From contig CAJODU010000043.1 of the NCBI GenBank assembly GCA_905233325.1, forward strand, positions 1 to 10,088: a stretch of DNA of 10,088 bases. Reading direction: 5' to 3'. Positions 1-6,697 of the stretch are shown piece after piece. Source of the stretch: an uncultured Selenomonadaceae bacterium (GTDB lineage: Bacteria; Bacillota; Negativicutes; Selenomonadales; Selenomonadaceae). Positions within the stretch are counted from its first letter, which is position 1. Every line of letters starts with the position of its first letter. Under the pieces are notes generated by a model that was not told where the DNA came from, made no database searches, and worked only from the letters and a program-made list of their open reading frames with translations. The translations under genes were made by a program, and so were the position numbers.

Positions 1-1518
1 TTAATCCTCAACGACGGGAACTTTAGCCTTGATGATGAACATTGCAATAAACAGTGCAATAAAGCCTGTCGCAAGACCGACCCAGCCATTCTGAGTGAAA
101 CCGTCGACGATATAGCCGAGAATACAGCAAGTTGAAACGACAAGGACATAGGGGACTTGAGTGCCGACGTGGTCAAGGTGGTGGCATTGGGCACCCGCTG
201 AGGCTAAGATTGTTGTATCAGAAATCGGTGAGGCGTGATCACCGCCGACAGCACCGGAGAGGATAGCCGCAACGCAGATGACAAGCATAGGATAAAGATC
301 AGTATTAGTTGCATCGAGGATAGCCATAGCAATAGGAATCAAGATACCGAATGTTCCCCAAGATGTGCCGGTCGCGAAGGCAAGACCGATAGCCACAAGG
401 AAAAATATAACCGGCAGGAACATCATAACGGAAGTATGCTCATTGACGATTGCACCGACATAGCCGCCGAGATTGAGATATTTGTCGGAGCAAATGCCGG
501 AAAGTGTCCAAGCAAGGCAGAGAATGAAGACCGCCGGAACCATTGCCTTAAAGCCTTGAGTAAAGCAGCCGCAGAAATCATCAAAAGAGACAACTTTGCG
601 CGGAAGGTAGAGCAGACCCGTGAAAACAAATGCAATGAATGACCCCATGACGAGAGCTTTGCTTGAATCGCAGTCAGCAAACGCCGCGGCAATAGTTACA
701 CCTTCATCATGAATACCGCCGGTGTAAAGCATGCCATAAATACAGGCACCAATCAAAACAATCAAAGGCAGCACGAGATCAATAATTTTGCCATTGCCGC
801 TGATTTTCTGCTCCTCTTCAACCGAGTCACGATATTCAGAAGGAATTTCAAAATGCTCTTTATTCTTGCGGACAGTGGCACCCATTGTGGCGAAGTCTCG
901 ACCACTCATAATGATAAACACCATAAACGCCATAGTCAGCCAAGCGTAGAGGTTGAAGGGTATGGTTTGCAGGAAGATTGTAAAGCCATCGACAGTTGCA
1001 CCCTCAGGAAGAGAGGAACCGACTGCCGCTGCCCAGCTTGATACAGGTGCAATTATACAGATCGGAGCCGCCGTTGCGTCGATGATGTAAGCAAGTTTGG
1101 CACGGGCAATCTTGAACTTGTCGGTGACGGGACGCATAACAGTGCCGACCGTCAAGCAGTTGAAATAATCATCAATAAATATAACAATACCCAAAAGAGC
1201 CGTCAAGCCCATTGCACTGCGCTTGCCCTTGATAACCCTCGCTGCCCATTCGCCATAGGCCTTAGTCGCGCCGGATTTGGTAATCGCCGCAACGAGTATA
1301 CCGAGAATTACCAAGAATACCAAAATATTGACATTGCCGCCGACTTTCTCTTCCATGACGGAGAACATTGTAATGATTGATTCAAGAAAAGAGCCGCCGG
1401 TAAACAGCAATGCTCCCGAAAATATACCAATAATTAATGACATATAGACTTCTTTGGTCAAGAGTGCCAGCACGATGGTAATAATCGGCGGCAACATTGA
1501 CCAGGCTGTTTGTTCCAT
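1..1518 (-). CDS. nhaC: Na+/H+ antiporter, NhaC family
   Basis: This gene encodes a 505-residue polytopic inner-membrane protein expected to exchange external protons for cytoplasmic sodium, for sodium and pH homeostasis. The sequence alternates long hydrophobic stretches with short loops throughout, consistent with about 11-12 membrane segments. Two family signatures are visible: IDDYFNCLTVGT near residues 115-126, and GDHASPISDTT followed by a His/Asp-rich HHLDHVGTQ stretch near the C-terminus. Length is normal for the family (about 450-520), and the stop codon falls on the first bases of the window, so the gene is complete. The ATG start has a CTCCTT complement (AAGGAG) 8 bases upstream. 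The gene has its own extended -10 promoter and a roughly 75-base leader containing a hairpin. The substrate is inferred from the family; some NhaC relatives exchange malate/lactate or other ions. Confidence 0.9.
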   Translation of the reverse strand: MEQTAWSMLPPIITIVLALLTKEVYMSLIIGIFSGALLFTGGSFLESIITMFSVMEEKVGGNVNILVFLVILGILVAAITKSGATKAYGEWAARVIKGKRSAMGLTALLGIVIFIDDYFNCLTVGTVMRPVTDKFKIARAKLAYIIDATAAPICIIAPVSSWAAAVGSSLPEGATVDGFTIFLQTIPFNLYAWLTMAFMVFIIMSGRDFATMGATVRKNKEHFEIPSEYRDSVEEEQKISGNGKIIDLVLPLIVLIGACIYGMLYTGGIHDEGVTIAAAFADCDSSKALVMGSFIAFVFTGLLYLPRKVVSFDDFCGCFTQGFKAMVPAVFILCLAWTLSGICSDKYLNLGGYVGAIVNEHTSVMMFLPVIFFLVAIGLAFATGTSWGTFGILIPIAMAILDATNTDLYPMLVICVAAILSGAVGGDHASPISDTTILASAGAQCHHLDHVGTQVPYVLVVSTCCILGYIVDGFTQNGWVGLATGFIALFIAMFIIKAKVPVVED

Positions 1519-1523
1519 TATTA

Positions 1524-1550
1524 CTACTCCTTACTTAATTTATGATACAA
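1524..1550 (-). CDS. Possible 8-codon leader peptide ahead of nhaC
   Basis: An AGGAGG (complement CCTCCT at 1560-1565) sits about 44 bases upstream of the nhaC ATG, too far to serve it. It is 9 bases upstream of a TTG codon that opens a reading frame MYHKLSKE followed by TAG. The TAG stop lies just before the nhaC start, and the last codons of the frame overlap the true nhaC Shine-Dalgarno sequence (complement CTCCTT at 1527-1532). The arrangement would allow translational coupling or ribosome-stalling control. It rests only on spacing and on a weak TTG start, and may be chance. Confidence 0.2.
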   Translation of the reverse strand: MYHKLSKE

Positions 1551-1556
1551 AAGCTG

Positions 1557-1586
1557 TAACCTCCTGTTTCTACGAGTAGAAGGTTA
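1557..1586 (-). promoter_or_regulatory. Leader hairpin upstream of nhaC
   Basis: Within the predicted nhaC leader there is an inverted repeat TTCTAC-GA-GTAGAA (1568-1581), enclosed by a second pair TAACC (1557-1561) and GGTTA (1582-1586). In the minus-strand RNA this folds as an outer 5-bp helix and an inner 5-6-bp helix, with an asymmetric 6-base bulge ACAGGA on the 3' side. The 3' side carries a full AGGAGG (complement at 1560-1565) that would be partly paired. The 5' end of the predicted transcript (GUUA...UAAC) could form a competing stem that uses the same UAAC. This looks like a cis-regulatory RNA or an operator, but I cannot assign it to a known riboswitch class by eye. Confidence 0.45.
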
Positions 1587-1601
1587 TTGACTAACGTGAA
1601 T

Positions 1602-1629
1602 ATTATATCAAATACTTTACTTATGTCAA
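1602..1629 (-). promoter_or_regulatory. Sigma-A-type promoter of the nhaC-like gene
   Basis: On the minus strand the sequence shows a perfect -35 TTGACA (1629-1624), a 16-base spacer and a perfect -10 TATAAT (1607-1602). The TG one base before the -10 makes it an extended -10 (TGATATAAT). The predicted transcription start is near 1595, giving a leader of about 77 bases before the ATG. The -35 lies immediately after the stop codon of the upstream glycosyltransferase gene. No terminator is visible between the two genes, so read-through from upstream is possible. Confidence 0.8.
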
Positions 1630-1632
1630 ATA

Positions 1633-2616
1633 TTATTCTTTGACAAGGATTATATTATCTATCTTCGCCTTCTCTGCCTCGCTATTTGTGAGAATGTTTT
1701 CCTTGACCATTGCATCTATGACTATGAGCTGGCGTTTCTTGGCGAGCATAAAATTGACATATGGTGAGTAAAGTGAGGGGGCGTTGGGCAAACCCGCAAG
1801 CATTGCCGATTCTGCTATCGTTAAATCCTTAGGCTCAACACCAAAATAACCTTTGGCAGCATCATAGATACCATAAAAGTTGGAACCGAAGTAGATTGTA
1901 TTGAGGTACAATTCCAAAATCTCGTCTTTTGAAAAATTCCTCTCCATATCCACGGCAAGAAGTAATTCTTCCGCCTTGCGAGTGAAAGACTGTTCCTGCG
2001 ACAGAAATAAATTCTTGACGAGCTGCTGAGTGATGGTACTGCCGCCCTCTTCTATCTCTCCTGCTTCAATATTGACTACAGTCGCACGGGCAATGCCGAT
2101 TATATCAAAACCGCTGTGGTCGTAGAAGTGGGAATCCTCAACGGCAATGACAGCTCTCCTCAAAGACAGCGGAATATCATCAAGAACAATGTAATGCTCC
2201 TTGTTCAGCATTTCATCATTGACGGCTTGTTTTATGTGACGGAGGCGTTCAATCTTTCCCGTGAAAGTCGAGGCGTCAATCTTTTCTCTGGTGAAGGTTG
2301 AAACATTAGATGTTTCTGCCTTTGAATTTGTACTTTGTTCATCATTGTTGGCTTTCTTGTCTGCCGTTGAATTTTTCGTTGAATTTTTAATGGTAGTCTT
2401 CCGCTCTTTTTTATCGTTGGCGTATTCTTCAATGATTTTATCTGTTGAATTGTCCGTGAAATATGCGGCTTTTATATAGTCAATCGGGTGAGATGTCTTG
2501 ATTGCAATCGTCACAAAGAATGATAAAAAAAATACAAACACTAAGGCAAATATCAGTTGAATGAATCTAAAGATCATTGAATAATTTCTTCGAGTCTTTT
2601 TAACTTCGTCGCTCAT
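1633..2616 (-). CDS. Monofunctional peptidoglycan glycosyltransferase (GT51)
   Basis: This 327-residue membrane-anchored enzyme is expected to polymerise lipid II into glycan strands on the outer face of the cytoplasmic membrane. It has a short basic N-terminus, one membrane segment at about residues 15-38, then a low-complexity hydrophilic linker rich in K, N, T and S (about 55-120). The GT51 domain runs from about 140 to 290. All family motifs are present: EDSHFYDHSG (160-169, catalytic Glu160), GGSTITQQLVKN (191-202), the RK-E-A-E motif at 213-225, and ILELYLNTIYFG (233-244). No transpeptidase domain follows, so this is an MtgA-like stand-alone glycosyltransferase rather than a class A PBP. 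It is longer than the roughly 230-240 residues typical of MtgA, mainly because of the linker. An AAAGGAG lies about 6 bases before the ATG. Confidence 0.88.
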   Translation of the reverse strand: MSDEVKKTRRNYSMIFRFIQLIFALVFVFFLSFFVTIAIKTSHPIDYIKAAYFTDNSTDKIIEEYANDKKERKTTIKNSTKNSTADKKANNDEQSTNSKAETSNVSTFTREKIDASTFTGKIERLRHIKQAVNDEMLNKEHYIVLDDIPLSLRRAVIAVEDSHFYDHSGFDIIGIARATVVNIEAGEIEEGGSTITQQLVKNLFLSQEQSFTRKAEELLLAVDMERNFSKDEILELYLNTIYFGSNFYGIYDAAKGYFGVEPKDLTIAESAMLAGLPNAPSLYSPYVNFMLAKKRQLIVIDAMVKENILTNSEAEKAKIDNIILVKE

Positions 2617-2644
2617 TGGAGGCTCCTTTAATTTTTATATTTCT

Positions 2645-2673
2645 ATCATACAACATAAACGGAAGTAATACAA
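2645..2673 (-). promoter_or_regulatory. Candidate promoter of the GT51 gene
   Basis: On the minus strand a weak -35 TTGTAT (2673-2668), a 17-base spacer and a -10 TATGAT (2650-2645) lie about 30 bases upstream of the glycosyltransferase ATG and downstream of the terminator of the preceding gene. The -10 matches 5 of 6 consensus bases and the -35 only 3 of 6. The position between a terminator and a start codon supports the call more than the -35 does. Confidence 0.4.
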
Positions 2674-2694
2674 TATTTTTTTCTCCTCCGCATC

Positions 2695-2730
2695 AAAAAA
2701 AAACACCCTATTGAGGAAATAGTCAATAAG
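2695..2730 (-). terminator. Intrinsic terminator after the deaminase-like gene
   Basis: Read on the minus strand, CTTATTGA and TCAATAGG form an 8-bp stem with one T-G wobble around an 8-base loop, followed by GTG and then nine T residues (A tract at 2695-2703 on the plus strand). It lies about 16 bases past the stop codon of the cytidine-deaminase-like gene and before the promoter of the next gene, so it separates the two transcription units. The stem is AT-rich, but the T tract is long. Confidence 0.75.
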
Positions 2731-2745
2731 ATGTCGCTCTCTATA

Positions 2746-3183
2746 TTAATCTTCGCTATTGTCGAACAGGAAAGTATCTTCGTTGGTGTTACGCTTTTTG
2801 CGGCGTTGACGGAAAGGCATAATCTCATCAATTTTGGTAACTTCGATATTACCATCAAAATCAGCCAAAACAACATTGTTCACATTAAATTCACCCAAAA
2901 ATTGACAGCTTGTCTCATCGGGAATGTAATAGCCATCAATGTCAGCAATCAATGCAATGGCATCAAATTCTCTCTTACCGTCAGAGATTGCCTTTGCCAT
3001 AGCTACAGCCTCAGCAGAAAGAGCAAGCTCAGGGATTGAATGATCCACCGTGCAGCCGCTGTATAATGTGCCGTCGCTTGCAAGGACACAGGCACCAACG
3101 GCAAGATTATGATTCAAAGTATAAGCATTGCGGATAGATTCCATTGCAATCCTCACCATAGTGTCCATTATATCATAATTCAC
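2746..3183 (-). CDS. Cytidine-deaminase-fold protein lacking its zinc ligands (probable pseudoenzyme)
   Basis: The protein (145 residues from the GTG start) matches the cytidine deaminase family along its core: LAVGACVLASDGTLYSG, the helix SAEAVAMAKAISDGKREF, and a motif ending CQFLGEF. In active enzymes zinc is held by the Cys of C-A-E and by the two Cys of P-C-G-x-C-R-Q. Here the ungapped counterparts are S56-A57-E58 and P88-D89-E90-T91-S92-C93-Q94, so all three ligands are Ser, Asp and Ser, although the catalytic Glu remains. The ribose-binding Asn and Glu of the usual N-x-E are Thr45 and Asp47. A charged tail of about 25 residues, basic then acidic, follows the domain. The reading frame is intact, so this is not a decayed gene. 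I infer a non-catalytic or repurposed protein. The GTG start has GGAG 8 bases upstream; an in-frame ATG at 3201 has no ribosome binding site. Confidence 0.75.
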   Translation of the reverse strand: MNYDIMDTMVRIAMESIRNAYTLNHNLAVGACVLASDGTLYSGCTVDHSIPELALSAEAVAMAKAISDGKREFDAIALIADIDGYYIPDETSCQFLGEFNVNNVVLADFDGNIEVTKIDEIMPFRQRRKKRNTNEDTFLFDNSED

Positions 3184-3195
3184 TAATGTCACTCC
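3181..3195 (-). promoter_or_regulatory. Ribosome binding site deciding the deaminase-like start
   Basis: GGAG (complement CTCC at 3192-3195) lies 8 bases before the GTG at 3183-3181, which is good spacing. The alternative ATG at 3201 is preceded by an A-rich stretch without any purine-rich Shine-Dalgarno match, and the GGAG would lie inside its coding sequence. The start at 3183 also leaves an N-terminus closer to the family's usual beginning. Confidence 0.55.
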
Positions 3196-3277
3196 GTTCA
3201 TTCGATTTTCAGTCAGATTTCATTTAATACTACATTTCTTCACAAAGTTAAAATCTCCTGCCATAAGATAAAATTTG

Positions 3278-3306
3278 TTGATATTGAAAAAGATTGATGA
3301 TATAAT
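3278..3306 (+). promoter_or_regulatory. Sigma-A-type promoter of the lptF/lptG-like gene
   Basis: TTGATA (3278-3283), a 17-base spacer and a perfect TATAAT (3301-3306) with an extended -10 TG (TGATATAAT). The predicted start is near 3313, leaving a short leader of about 23 bases before the ATG at 3336 with its AGGAG at 3323-3327. It lies in the 134-152-bp divergent region shared with the minus-strand deaminase-like gene. I see no equally convincing promoter for that gene in the opposite direction. Confidence 0.8.
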
Positions 3307-3335
3307 AGGGCAAAATGCTCTGAGGAGAGGCGCAG

Positions 3336-4430
3336 ATGGGAATCAGAATTTTAGACAGATATATATTTCGTGAAGTAATAACGGCTTTCATTTTTGGTAT
3401 ATGTGCATTTTCGGCGGTCTTTATAGGTTCGGGAACACTTTTTAAAATAGCAAAATATATAACCGATTATGGTGCCTCTTTCACAGCAGTTGTAAAAATT
3501 TTCGTCTATGGAATGCCGGCAATAATAATGTGGACCTTTCCAATGTCGATGCTGCTTGCAACGCTTTTGACTTTCGGTCGCCTTTCCAGCAACAGTGAGA
3601 TAACGGCAATGAAGTCCTGCGGAATAGGTTTTTCAAGGATTGCAGCACCGGCGATACTCTTGGGATTTGTTTTCAGCGGACTTGCCATCTTGTTCAATGA
3701 ATACGTTGTTCCTTGGGCAAATTCGGCTTATAACAATGTCCTTTACTACGAAATTCAGGGCAACACTGAGATGAAGTCTCAAGAACATATCATAGTCAAA
3801 GAGATCAACAACGGCAAGATTCAACGTCTTGTTTATGCTCGCGAGTATGAGGCAAAGAGCGAAAATCTGCAAGGTGTGACAATGCAGGAATTTAACGAGG
3901 ATGGTCACGTTATACACGTCGAAAATGCTGAGTATGCCGAGTGGCGAGACAACAGTTGGATAATGCATCGCGGAATGATTTATGATGTCTCTGAAGATGA
4001 GCGTATCCACTCAATGAGGTTTGAAAAGCAGATTCTGCCGGTGAAGGCAAGTCCCAGACAGATCGTCCGTGAGCAGAAGAAGCCGGAAGAATTGACTATG
4101 GAAGAACTCAAGGCACAGATCAGCATAATGAAGACGCAATATGTCAACACCGCCAAGCTGGAGACAGAACTTTATCAACGAGTCACCGTCCCAATGGCAA
4201 GTCTGATATTTGCCCTCATCGGTGTGCCTTTAGGTCTCCAGCCGACACGAAACAGTTCCTCAATGGGTTTTGCACTGAGTGTTATAATAATATTTGTCTA
4301 TTATGCTGTGATGACGCTGGCAAATGCAATCGGCAGGAGCGGAGCAATCTCACCAATGTACGCCGTCTGGATTCCTAATATAATAGGTCTCTTCTTTGGA
4401 GCTTATCTGATAAGGCGTGCCTCTCAATAG
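3336..4430 (+). CDS. LptF/LptG-family lipopolysaccharide export permease
   Basis: This 364-residue protein belongs to the YjgP/YjgQ family, the membrane part of the LptB2FG ABC transporter that extracts lipopolysaccharide from the inner membrane and pushes it into the Lpt bridge. The N-terminus LDRYIFREV is the typical short coupling helix. Membrane segments follow at about 15-37, 55-80 and 100-122, then a soluble periplasmic beta-jellyroll region (about 130-270), and three C-terminal segments from about 280, including SLIFALIGVPLGLQ. Length is normal for the family. The ATG is preceded by AGGAG at 8 bases and its own promoter. Only one permease gene is present here; in E. coli lptF and lptG are adjacent, so the partner must be elsewhere or the protein works as a homodimer. 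I cannot decide between LptF and LptG. Confidence 0.87.
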   Translation: MGIRILDRYIFREVITAFIFGICAFSAVFIGSGTLFKIAKYITDYGASFTAVVKIFVYGMPAIIMWTFPMSMLLATLLTFGRLSSNSEITAMKSCGIGFSRIAAPAILLGFVFSGLAILFNEYVVPWANSAYNNVLYYEIQGNTEMKSQEHIIVKEINNGKIQRLVYAREYEAKSENLQGVTMQEFNEDGHVIHVENAEYAEWRDNSWIMHRGMIYDVSEDERIHSMRFEKQILPVKASPRQIVREQKKPEELTMEELKAQISIMKTQYVNTAKLETELYQRVTVPMASLIFALIGVPLGLQPTRNSSSMGFALSVIIIFVYYAVMTLANAIGRSGAISPMYAVWIPNIIGLFFGAYLIRRASQ

Positions 4431-4489
4431 CCGCAGTGGCGTCAAATCAATGATTTTTCTATGTTCAGCGGACAGCTTTAAATAAATGC

Positions 4490-4518
4490 TTGTCATTTCA
4501 ATTTGTATGTGATAAAAT
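4490..4518 (+). promoter_or_regulatory. Promoter of tig-clpP
   Basis: TTGTCA (4490-4495, 5 of 6 consensus), a 17-base spacer and TAAAAT (4513-4518, 5 of 6) with an extended -10 TG (TGATAAAAT). The predicted start is near 4525, giving a leader of about 38 bases that ends in a full AGGAGG (4545-4550) 12 bases before the tig ATG. I see no clear terminator between the permease gene and this promoter, so some read-through from upstream is possible. Confidence 0.7.
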
Positions 4519-4562
4519 AAATTTCGTGTTGTACACATATTAGTAGGAGGTTTTTTTGTAAG

Positions 4563-5984
4563 ATGAAAATCACCAAGGAAAATTTGGATAATTACGAAGT
4601 AGCTTTAACTGTTGAGCTTGAAGCGGATAAACTCGCAACAGCAAGAAAAACGGCTTGCAAAAAACTGGCAAATCGTTATAACTTCCCCGGATTCAGAAAA
4701 GGCAAGGCACCTCAACACATTGTCGAACAGCAGCTCGGCAAGGAATATGTTATGGAAGAGGCCGCAGATATTTTGATCCAAGAGGCAGCAACTGATGCTC
4801 TCAAAGAAGAGGGAATCACTCCTGTCACTGAGATGAAGCCGGAAGTCATCACCAACGAAGAAGGCAAAGATTTTGTCTTTAAGGTAACATTTACGCCATA
4901 TCCTGAGGTAAAACTCGGTGAGTATAAAGGTCTGGACATTAAGAAAACGGTTGAAGAAGTGACTGATGAAGACGTCGAAAAACAGATAGACGTTTTGCGC
5001 GATCATCATGCAACTTTGATTGATACTGATGAAAATGCTGTCGTTGAAGATGGTGACTTTATCACTCTTGATTTTGAAGGCTCCATTGACGGTGAGACTT
5101 TTGAAGGCGGCACAGGAAAGAGCTATCCTTTGACAATCGGCTCCGGCACCTTTATCCCCGGTTTTGAAGAGCAGCTCATCGGCACTAAAGTCAACGAAGA
5201 AAAAGATGTGAAAGTTACCTTCCCTGAAGATTATCACAGTGCTGAATATGCAGGAGCGGACGCCGTCTTTAAATGCAAGGTTCTGTCAATCAAGCATCGC
5301 CAGCTCCCTGAATTTAATGAAGAATTTGTCAAGAAAGTCAGCAAATTTGAGACTATTGAGGACTTCAAGGCTGATATTAGAAAAAATCTTGAGGCCGGAG
5401 CCAAGCGCAGAGCAGAGGAAAAGCAGCACAGAGAGGCTATTGACAAGGCAGTCGAAAATATGACTGTTGATATTCCGCCGGTGATGATTGAAAACCGCAT
5501 TTCACAATTAATAAATGAGCTTTCTCTGCAGCTTCAATCACGCGGTATGACATTTGAAAGTTACCTGCAGTATACCGGCTACGATATGGATCACCTCCGT
5601 GAGAGCTATAGAGAAGGTGCTGAGAAAGATGTCCGCGATGATCTCCTGCTCGAAACAGTGGCAAAGCAGGAGAATATAGAAGTTGATCCAAAAGAGATCG
5701 AAAACGAGATCGCTATAATGGCATTGACTTATAGAGTGACACCCAAGCAGATCGTCAAAATTCTGAAAGAAAATAAACAACTCTCTGCCATTCATACCAA
5801 TGTCCGCAGAAGAAAGGCCATGCAGTTCATCATTGACAATATGGTCAAAGACGAAGAAGAGGCAAAGAAGGACAGCAAGCCCTCCACAGAGGACAAAAAT
5901 ATCAAAGAAGACACTAAGGACGCCAAAGATAGTAAAAATAACAAAGATACAAAGGCAGAAGGCAAAAAAGCTGATAAAAAATAA
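4563..5984 (+). CDS. tig: Trigger factor, ribosome-associated chaperone and peptidyl-prolyl isomerase
   Basis: This 473-residue chaperone binds nascent chains at the ribosome exit tunnel. The N-terminal ribosome-binding domain (about 1-115) carries the signature FPGFRKGKAP (41-50), with the F44-R45-K46 contact to ribosomal protein L23. An FKBP-like isomerase domain follows at about 150-245 (DFITLDFEGSIDGETFEGG, then FIPGFEEQLIG), then the helical substrate-binding domain to about 430. The last 43 residues or so are almost entirely Lys, Asp, Glu, Asn and Ser, and look disordered. The E. coli protein is 432 residues, so this tail accounts for the extra length. The AGGAGG is 12 bases from the ATG, longer than ideal, but no better start exists. 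clpP follows after 16 bases, so the two are likely co-transcribed. Confidence 0.96.
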   Translation: MKITKENLDNYEVALTVELEADKLATARKTACKKLANRYNFPGFRKGKAPQHIVEQQLGKEYVMEEAADILIQEAATDALKEEGITPVTEMKPEVITNEEGKDFVFKVTFTPYPEVKLGEYKGLDIKKTVEEVTDEDVEKQIDVLRDHHATLIDTDENAVVEDGDFITLDFEGSIDGETFEGGTGKSYPLTIGSGTFIPGFEEQLIGTKVNEEKDVKVTFPEDYHSAEYAGADAVFKCKVLSIKHRQLPEFNEEFVKKVSKFETIEDFKADIRKNLEAGAKRRAEEKQHREAIDKAVENMTVDIPPVMIENRISQLINELSLQLQSRGMTFESYLQYTGYDMDHLRESYREGAEKDVRDDLLLETVAKQENIEVDPKEIENEIAIMALTYRVTPKQIVKILKENKQLSAIHTNVRRRKAMQFIIDNMVKDEEEAKKDSKPSTEDKNIKEDTKDAKDSKNNKDTKAEGKKADKK

Positions 5985-6000
5985 TAATTGAGGTGAGATT

Positions 6001-6639
6001 ATGGCATATTATGTGCCGATGGTCGTTGAGAAAACCGGCTACGGCGAGCGAGCTTATGATATTTATTCGCGTCTGCTCAAGGACAGGATCGTAATTCTCG
6101 GCGGACCCATCAATGATGATGTTGCCAATTCCATAGTGGCACAACTGCTCTTTTTGGAATCCGAAGATCCCGATAAGGATATTCACCTCTACATCAACAG
6201 TCCTGGCGGCGTTGTGACTGCCGGTCTTGCAATCTATGACACCATGCAATACATTAAGCCTGATGTCTCAACTATCTGCATAGGGCAGGCAGCGTCGATG
6301 GGTTCACTTCTCCTCACTGCCGGAGCAAAGGGCAAGAGATTCGCTCTGCCGCTTGCGAGGATTATGATTCACCAGCCGCTTGGAGGTGCCAGCGGACAGT
6401 CAACGGATATTCAAATTCAAGCTAAGGAGATATTGAGACTTCGTGAGGTCGGAAATGACATTCTTTGCCGCCATACCGGTCAAACTCGCAAGAAGATAGT
6501 TGCCGACACCGAGAGAGATAATTTTATGACAGCGCAAGAGGCAAAAGCCTATGGTCTCATTGATGATGTTGTAACTCGTCCGCCTTTGGATAAGGATTCC
6601 GACAAAGAATCAACAACTGAACTCAAAAAAGTAAAATAA
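6001..6639 (+). CDS. clpP: ATP-dependent Clp protease proteolytic subunit
   Basis: ClpP is the serine peptidase that forms a double heptameric ring and degrades substrates delivered by ClpX, ClpA or ClpC. The catalytic triad is visible: Ser99 in GQAASMGS, His124 in MIHQP and Asp173 in ERDNFM. The substrate-binding NSPGG is at 66-70. The N-terminus YVPMVVEKTGYGERAYDIYSRLL is typical and needs no alternative start; GAGGTGA lies 6 bases before the ATG. At 212 residues it is slightly longer than the usual 194-207, owing to a charged C-terminal tail after TRPPLD that is rich in Asp, Lys and Glu. It sits 16 bases after tig, the common tig-clpP pairing, but clpX, which often follows, is absent here: a terminator and a convergent gene come next. 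Confidence 0.97.
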   Translation: MAYYVPMVVEKTGYGERAYDIYSRLLKDRIVILGGPINDDVANSIVAQLLFLESEDPDKDIHLYINSPGGVVTAGLAIYDTMQYIKPDVSTICIGQAASMGSLLLTAGAKGKRFALPLARIMIHQPLGGASGQSTDIQIQAKEILRLREVGNDILCRHTGQTRKKIVADTERDNFMTAQEAKAYGLIDDVVTRPPLDKDSDKESTTELKKVK

Positions 6640-6650
6640 ACTCAATAATA

Positions 6651-6687
6651 AAGGGCTAAGGTCTGATTAAAACCTTAACCCTTTTTT
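6651..6687 (+). terminator. Intrinsic terminator of tig-clpP, possibly bidirectional
   Basis: AAGGG-C-TAAGGT (6651-6662) pairs with ACCTTA-A-CCCTT (6672-6683) in an 11-bp stem with one mismatch and a 9-base loop, followed directly by a run of T (6682-6687). It begins 12 bases after the clpP stop. The convergent CorC-like gene ends at 6698. In the opposite orientation the same stem is followed by TTTATTATT, so it may also serve that gene, though less efficiently. Confidence 0.88.
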
Positions 6688-6697
6688 GATGCATATA

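Noticed and set aside
235..642. Open frame of 135 codons on the plus strand within the antiporter gene
   Set aside because: It is antisense to a well-supported gene, is highly charged without family resemblance, and has no start signals.
3202..3277. A minus-strand promoter for the deaminase-like gene
   Set aside because: Only weak -10-like sequences (for example TATTAA) without a properly spaced -35 were found, so no promoter is claimed, although one must exist nearby.
4441..4465. Small palindrome AAATCA-A-TGATTT after the permease gene as a terminator
   Set aside because: The loop would be a single base unless pairs are opened, the stem is all weak pairs, and no convincing T tract follows.
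4605..5237. Open frame of 210 codons on the minus strand opposite tig
   Set aside because: It lies wholly antisense to the trigger factor gene, has no ribosome binding site, and its translation is Phe/Cys/Ser-rich, as expected for the complement of a Lys/Glu-rich gene.
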